Position numbers and translations under genes: made by a program
Assembly (NCBI RefSeq): GCF_003576645.1
Contig: NC_044924.1
Coordinates: forward strand, 24,400,274 to 24,464,273
Source of the DNA: Ipomoea triloba
Lineage: Eukaryota > Streptophyta > Magnoliopsida > Solanales > Convolvulaceae
DNA: 64,000 bases
Direction of reading: 5' to 3'
The notes under the pieces: generated by a model
Seen by the model: the letters and a program-made list of their open reading frames with translations, nothing else
What the model was told of the DNA's origin: nothing
The model's database searches: none
In this document: positions 58,456 through 64,000 of the stretch, piece by piece
Position numbering within the stretch: the first letter of the stretch is position 1
Layout: the number at the start of each line of letters is the position of its first letter

Positions 58456-60180
58456 GGACATCAATAGCAAGAAATCAAACCAAATTGAAGCCCTAGATAT
58501 TTAGCTATTCATGCTAGAACAATAAATACATAAATTAAAGAAGCTAAATGAAGTCGTAAATTTAAATTCAAGATAGAAAGAAAAAATAAAACTTATCTAT
58601 TGATTCAAAAGAATTTGTAAATACAATGTTCTTGAGCTTGAAATTGAAGAGGCACAAGAAATCTAAGTTAATCTAAACTAAATTAGTGATAAAACTAAGT
58701 AAGAAATGAAAAGAATTGAAATAATAGAATAAAAGGGTGGAGAGTTCTCTTCAAAATTAGATCAAATAGTGCTTAAATATTGATAGGGGTGCTAAGCACT
58801 AGAATGGGCATGACCATGGTCAAGCTCATGGCCAAGAGAAAAATAAACAAAGAGTGTACTAAGTCATAGGCATTGGGCACAAGCACAGCCACGCCTATGC
58901 TTGTGCCTATCGAATAGAAGTTCCAATGTAGTTTATTTATCTTCTAGGCTATTGTCCACTCTTGAAAAGTTTGGATTAGCCTTTTTGATATGCTAAAGTT
59001 GTAGATCATTAAGCTAGATTTCCAATGACGTTGGAATCACTTCATTTGGACATTCCTATGTTGAAATATGACAAAAATACCGAGCAGTGGTAGTATTGTG
59101 CGAGAATTTCAACTTCTTATTCTTTGGCTTCACTTTTGCTTTGGTCGTTTGTCCATATGATCAAGACCATTGAAATTTCAACTCTTTTGCTCTCCAAGAG
59201 GTGTTGTATATATCATATGCCATTGCTTCACCTTGGATCCCATTAACTCTAATGTATCTAAAATGCTTCAATAATCATTCAATTAATCTCAATCATCAAT
59301 AATTACATCCAAACACACAAATGAAACAAATAAGGAACACTTTGGCCAGAATTATAACAAATGGATGGCAAGCAACATAAGCTTAAATGCCCCATTTGAT
59401 TGTCCCCCACACCTAAACATTTGATTGTCCTCAAGCAAATAAAGTCATTTAAATCAAAGCTAAGACAAGCAAACAATGTCAAAAAGATTTATTAAGGAAA
59501 TTTTAAAAGTAACAAATGTTCATGAAAAGAATCAAATGAAATTTTAATTTCAACATCTTGTGCTAGCTAATGAGTCAAGCAAATTGTTAAGAAACTCTTT
59601 CAAACAAAAACACACTGAAAACCAACACAATCTCACAACGAATGCACTCTAACACTCGAATTATGAAAATTAAGTTTCTCTCCACACAAAATCTAGACTT
59701 GAAATATGTTCCAAAAGACTTATTGTTGAAGGCATGAATGCAGTGAAATAGAAAAAGAACCATGCCAAAGTGATAATACAAGAGTATGTACAAGTCTCAA
59801 CAACCATCATTCACATTTCCAATGTCCTATTCTTAAATAGAGATAGCTAGCAACAATGTATAACTTAAGCCTCCATTTTCACAAGTTGTGACTTTTTTCA
59901 CCTCATTACTTTTTTAACAACTTCTATAATTTCTCCTTAAGTTTTGAATATCCCATCATAGATTTAGTTATAGACTTATAGATTTGGAAGTAGTTAAAAT
60001 CAACTCCTGCAAAATTGGGTTCACCATCTCTTTTCCTACCTCATAAGTAAAGGTGATTGCAATAACTTTTTTTTTTCTTTTTATGAACTATCTCTTCCAC
60101 ATCCTTACAATTGCATATTTTTCCTTTTTCAAATCAAGGAAGGGATAAAGCCTCACAACCTCACATTTTGCCTTATGCTA
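58456..60180 (-). mobile_element. Gypsy-like LTR-type repeat, opposite orientation (uncertain)
   Basis: At 58960-59110 (minus) the block CACTGCTCGGTATTTTTGTC...TGTCCAAATGAAGTGATTCC resembles 26725-27000. A hairpin follows at 58875-58906 and a TATTTAAGC motif at about 58781-58772. TTGATTGTCCCCCACACCTAAAC near 59400 is also typical of such repeats. No coding domain or clear ends are visible. Confidence 0.4.
58875..58906. repeat. 10-bp hairpin in the gypsy-like repeat
   Basis: GGCACAAGCA and TGCTTGTGCC are exact complements around a 12-nt loop. Its position relative to the CGGTATTTT block and TATTTAAGC equals that of the hairpin at 27117-27151, although the sequences differ. Confidence 0.75.
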
Positions 60181-60196
60181 CACAATTCTTGCATTT

Positions 60197-60353
60197 TTTT
60201 TTTATTGGAAGGGGGTCACCCAAAGAATACACGTACAGTAGTTAGCTATTAGAATACACATTTCACCACAAGGGGTATCCAGCAATATCATCAAGTAGGA
60301 GGTTTCTAACTATATCTGGAGGATCTGTCAACAAATGGAATCCTTTTGCCAGT
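60197..60353 (-). mobile_element. Short retroposon (SINE or 5'-truncated LINE), minus
   Basis: Direct repeats CACAATTCTTGCATTT at 60181-60196 and 60354-60369 flank a body that, on the minus strand, ends GGGTGACCCCCTTCCAAT plus an A-tract. The same tail occurs in plus orientation at 5508-5548 (GGGTGGCCCCCTTCC then A-rich). A target duplication plus A-tail shows retroposition; the body is too short to tell SINE from LINE. Confidence 0.7.
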
Positions 60354-60510
60354 CACAATTCTTGCATTTATTTATTAGACACATGGACCTTCAACCACAC
60401 AAATCAAACAACCAAGGAAAATTTCATTGAAAATGACATTCTTTAACTCTCCAAGAGGTGTTGTATCCTACTCTATTGCTACAAGATCACCTTGCCCCCA
60501 TTGACTCTAA

Positions 60511-60917
60511 GGGTGTGTTTGGAAAGCAGGAAAATGACTTCTGAAAAATGAGTCATTTTTCAGAAAACAGTTTCATTTCCGGTGTTTGGTTACATTCTGG
60601 AAAACTTTCTTTGTGTGTTTGGTTCATTTTCTGGAAAATGAATTAAATTGTATAATTTTACATTTTAATTATTTTTTTAAAATATAAAATAATAATAATA
60701 ATATATAAAATAATAATATTTCTTTTAAAAAGTAACATATGTGGCTATTTTGGCCGAAAAAATTGTTGAATCCAAGTCCGGAAAATGACTTCCGAAAAAA
60801 AAATCCGGAAATCATTTTCTGGAAAAATAATCTCATTTTCCTTGGTCAACGGAAATTGTTTTCCGTTGACTGCATTTTACAGGCACAGCCAAACACCAAA
60901 AGCTACCAAACACACCC
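60511..60917. mobile_element. Harbinger-type MITE, TAA duplication
   Basis: GGGTGTGTTTGG and CCAAACACACCC are the ends, with TAA at 60508-60510 and 60918-60920. The inside has inverted GGAAAATGA/TCATTTTCC motifs. The 407-bp element encodes nothing. Confidence 0.85.
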
Positions 60918-60920
60918 TAA

Positions 60921-61690
60921 ATGCATCCGAATTTCAAAATGCTCTAAAAATCATTCACATCATCTTATTCATCAATAATTACTCCTAAACACACAAATGA
61001 ATCAAATAATAAATACTTTGACCAAAATTATAACAAATGACAAACAAAATAAGTTAAAATACAAGATGAAAATATGAACAATTAGCCACTTATCAACAGG
61101 TTAAGAATCCAAAAATAAATATTACACACATTTTGTATTGTTTGAGTGTATAGTCCCAAAAGTTAAGAATCTGAAAATAAACATTATATCAGTTTCATAT
61201 TGTGTGATTGTATAGTGCAAAAAATATTAAGATTCCAAAAATAAATATTATATCAATTTCGATTGTATAGTTAAAAAAAAAATTGTAAGAATCCAAAAAT
61301 AAACATACATTACATCTACATCAATTTCGTATAGTTCCAAAAATTATTAGGTCTAAATATAGGCAAACATTCAAGTTACTCAACAACTTTGGGCTGCCCA
61401 CAAGCGCGAAGCTGTCAACTTTCAACAGTGCACCGTCAACGTTAAATTGCAAGAAGCTCAATGCAAATATAAACGACGTCGTTCCTATTCATCTTCGGAA
61501 ATCAATTTTCTCTGCGAACTTTGATATCCCTTGGCAGTTAAGAAATACAAGTGCCTCTCTGTGCATCTCGATCTCTCTTTTCTGAAACGGAAATCTATAA
61601 ACTGTTTAGAAGATCTCCGACATTAATTAGGGGTAAAACTTTCACCGACTTATATTGGATTCTTTCACCTTTTAATCAGGGGGTTTCAGC
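60921..61690. promoter_or_regulatory. Upstream region of the 61.7-kb gene
   Basis: AT-rich repeats (AAGAATCCAAAAATAAA-type units at 61085-61310) precede a mixed-composition stretch. The perfect palindrome AACGACGTCGTT at 61472-61483 has a GACGTC (C-box) core recognised by plant bZIP factors. TTGAC/GTCAAC W-box-like cores lie at about 61415-61440. No TATA box is obvious. The leader probably covers about 61500-61691. Confidence 0.4.
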
Positions 61691-61691
61691 T

Positions 61692-63948
61692 ATGGACGAC
61701 AGAGATACTGATGACAGGGAGTCAAACCAGCCATTGGTGGTGAATTTTCAAACTTTTTTTCCCTTATTTTATCGGCATTTATTCATTTTATAATTTATTT
61801 TCATTTCCGAAGCGATTCATGAAACCTCCAGTTAGGAATCCCTTAATCCCTTTTGTTATTAGTAAGAGCTTAAATTGGGAAAATCCCCGAATTATTAGTG
61901 TTAATTCAGTTGCCTGTACACTTAATTGTTGAATTCTGGAATCATCTTATAGATTGGTGGTGGTGGATACTTGATTACTTGTGGCATTCTTAGCTTTCCC
62001 TTTCTTAATTTCACTGATCTGTCTGTTATTAATATGTACAAGTAGCAGAATTGCTCTGCTGGACTCTGGGTACTTAGTGCCTCTTTTCTTTCATAATCCA
62101 TCTTAGTCCTCTTGTAGTCTTAGTCTTTTGATGTAATGCTCTCCAAGTTGGTTTGCATTAGTTCTTTGCCTTTTTGGCCTGAAGGGTTCTATCTTTTCAG
62201 CAAAATGTAGATGGTTCATTAAACAGTTCATAATCCTCTCTGATTTTCATCAGTTGCATTTTTTTTTTCTTACAGCAGCAAGGCAGCTACTGGGATCTCA
62301 GTAATTTCATTGGGGTAGTACTTGACATACTTCCTTTCATTGTTTCCTTCCCCCACCAAACAAAAACAAAAGAAAAAGAAAAAGTGCATTTTTGTTCTTA
62401 ATTGTGCATGCCTATATATATCTGGAGTAATTAAAGAATTAGCTTCCTATGTTATGGAGTTTTTCTTGCTCTTGAACTTTTTTTGCTTCATAGTATCCTT
62501 TATTTCTTGCCAGGGAAATGACGCTTCCGTTACAAATGACAATCTCCTTCCGCAACTCTTCACTTCTGTGCCAAGACTTAATGAAGCAGCGTCTTTTCTC
62601 GCAGAAAAAACTTCTCTGTTTACAAGCTGTCTCCCTGATCTTTCTGGTGAGGTTTTCTTATAGAATCCTTTCTTTTTCAGGTGGTGATGTGTATGTATGT
62701 GGTATCTTATGTTTCCCTCTTTTTACATTCACTTGGAAATCTCTCTTCTATAAATTGTTAATTATCATGCATTATCTGTAATCCAAGGTGCATATTGGCA
62801 ACTTTAGAAACTTGAACCATGCAGTAGACATTATTGCATTTGCATGAGTTTGTAACTGATATAATTGCGACTACTGCTGTAGTTTGCTTGCCTTCCTTCT
62901 GGTTCTTGATCACTTGCTTTAATATATGTAATATTTTGCTTTCTTTCTACCCTACATTTGCTACTTCCACTCTCCCGGTTATTGATTTGGTCTTTAGCAC
63001 TATATTACTTATATTATTTTACTATGATACCTCAGGCCCAGCCTTTGGACACTCTGGTGAACAGGAAATGGTGACATTTGAATCTAGAGATTCAGGAGGA
63101 TCTGTTAGCTGCAGTTATACTTATTCAGGTGCAACTACATTTCCTTCAGAATCATCTCATGAAGCAGCTGACGTTCCTTCTGTCCATGAAGGAATACCTA
63201 GGAGTTCAGCTGAATCAGAAAGTGGTTCATTGCTAAATTCTAGTGCAATTGTGACGTCAACTCAATCCAATCGAAATGGAATTTCCATTTTCCAAGGGTA
63301 TGGAGCATCTATAGCTCTTATTGTAACTTGTCTTGATTTGCAGATCTATATGTAAAAGTTGGAACTCATTTTTAATATAACAAACTACTTTAGGTGTCAT
63401 GGACTCAGTTTACCACTTGTCCTGTTAATTTTAGTGCATGCACATTGTCATAGAAATATACATATATGCAAGTGTACATGCTACATGCTTTCTTCTACCT
63501 TGCTTACAAGAACTGTATTCTTATACCTGTAAATAACTAAAACTGCAAAGCTATGAATTCTTTATTTCTCTTCCTTAGTTCTATAAAATAAACTTGAATT
63601 TCCAAGGGTTAATGGAGAATCTATTAGATCTTTCTGTTCTTTCCATTGCCATAGATTTTTGGATCTTTCAAATCACTGATTACTTCAGATTGTTTACCAT
63701 CCGGCAATCACACTATTTATAATTGCTCATAAAGACATTTGATAAATCATTGTTGGTTGGAATTCTAATCATCTTCCTCGGTTGCACAGTGATTAATCAT
63801 ATGTATGTCTGATTTGTAGTCTTATTGAAAGAGTACAGAGGACAGTCCGTGGCTCCGCTGATGATATTGGATGGATGCAACGTGATCCACAAATGCCTCC
63901 AGTTGAAGATGGGACTGACAGGTTTTTGGAGATTCTTGATGCTATTAG
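61692..63948 (+). CDS. 5' part of a conserved plant gene, probable alpha/beta-hydrolase family
   Basis: Four exons keep one frame across GT..AG introns: 61692-61739, 62514-62646, 63036-63297 and 63820-63948; the gene runs off the right edge (donor GTACTG at 63949). They give about 190 residues. The first 147 or so are low-complexity and Ser/Thr/Glu-rich (SSAESESGS, SSHEAAD), with no membrane segment or signal peptide. Exon 4 is strongly conserved in type: LIERVQRTVRGSADDIGWMQ, then RDPQMPPVEDGTDRFLEILD. From memory this segment precedes an alpha/beta-hydrolase fold in a widespread plant protein family; the catalytic part lies outside the window. The start at 61692 is the first ATG in frame after a plausible leader. 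Exon 1's donor (GTGAAT) is the least certain junction. Introns are AT/T-rich and without genes. Confidence 0.7.
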
Positions 63949-64000
63949 GTACTGTTTTTGTTGTTACTCATTTTAGTCATTTATGTGATTACATCTGTTG

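Overview
This is plant nuclear DNA, almost certainly from a eudicot: AT-rich, intron-containing genes, a nuclear tRNA-Leu, a plant-specific SBP-box gene, an anther-type polyketide synthase, and dense nested plant transposons (Ty1/copia, Ty3/gypsy-like LTRs, CACTA, MULE, Harbinger-type and hAT-like MITEs, Helitron, SINE). I cannot name the genus from sequence alone. Two N positions (51008 and 52468) show that it is a draft assembly.

Host genes are few. (1) An SBP-box (SPL) transcription factor lies on the minus strand at 139-1329, with two exons. (2) A LAP6/PKSA-type type III polyketide synthase lies on the plus strand at 29559-31392, with two exons and an intact catalytic triad; it belongs to the sporopollenin pathway. 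(3) tRNA-Leu(UAG) lies on the minus strand at 34740-34819. (4) The 5' part of a multi-exon gene lies on the plus strand at 61692-63948 and runs off the right edge; it is probably a plant alpha/beta-hydrolase-family protein. No operon-like co-functioning of these genes is implied.

The rest is layered mobile DNA. At 3.9-9.0 kb there is a decayed copia element with both LTRs and a 5-bp target duplication; its 5' LTR carries a 0.5-kb GCCTAGGCG-rich MITE. A related copia remnant occupies 10.5-13.5 kb and is followed by a 2.8-kb TG..CA element that looks like a solo gypsy LTR. At 16.4-26.1 kb a complete CACTA (En/Spm) element carries a broken TNP2 transposase; a 2-kb non-autonomous CACTA sits in the transposase coding region, and a SINE sits inside that. 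At 35.9-40.6 kb there is a broken Helitron helicase, split by a second solo LTR and then entered by a gag-PR-INT copia element that is cut off at 43.8 kb.

From 43.8 kb a roughly 250-bp tandem repeat appears as an array of six units (43.8-45.3 kb) and a second array (50.2-57.4 kb). The second array is split by a MULE-type foldback element. That element contains a captured terpene synthase fragment and was itself entered by a scrambled copia element with inverted LTRs and a nested SIRE-like solo LTR. Two Helitron 3' ends face each other at 47.5 and 47.7 kb, and the minus-strand one lies just beyond a Helitron helicase fragment. Several boundaries are supported by exact target-site duplications or by a second, uninterrupted copy within the window.

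I found no new defence or signalling system. The most notable items are the inverted-LTR copia chimera, the terpene-synthase-carrying foldback element, the three-level CACTA/CACTA/SINE nest and the tandem-repeat array whose period is restored when its insertion is removed.
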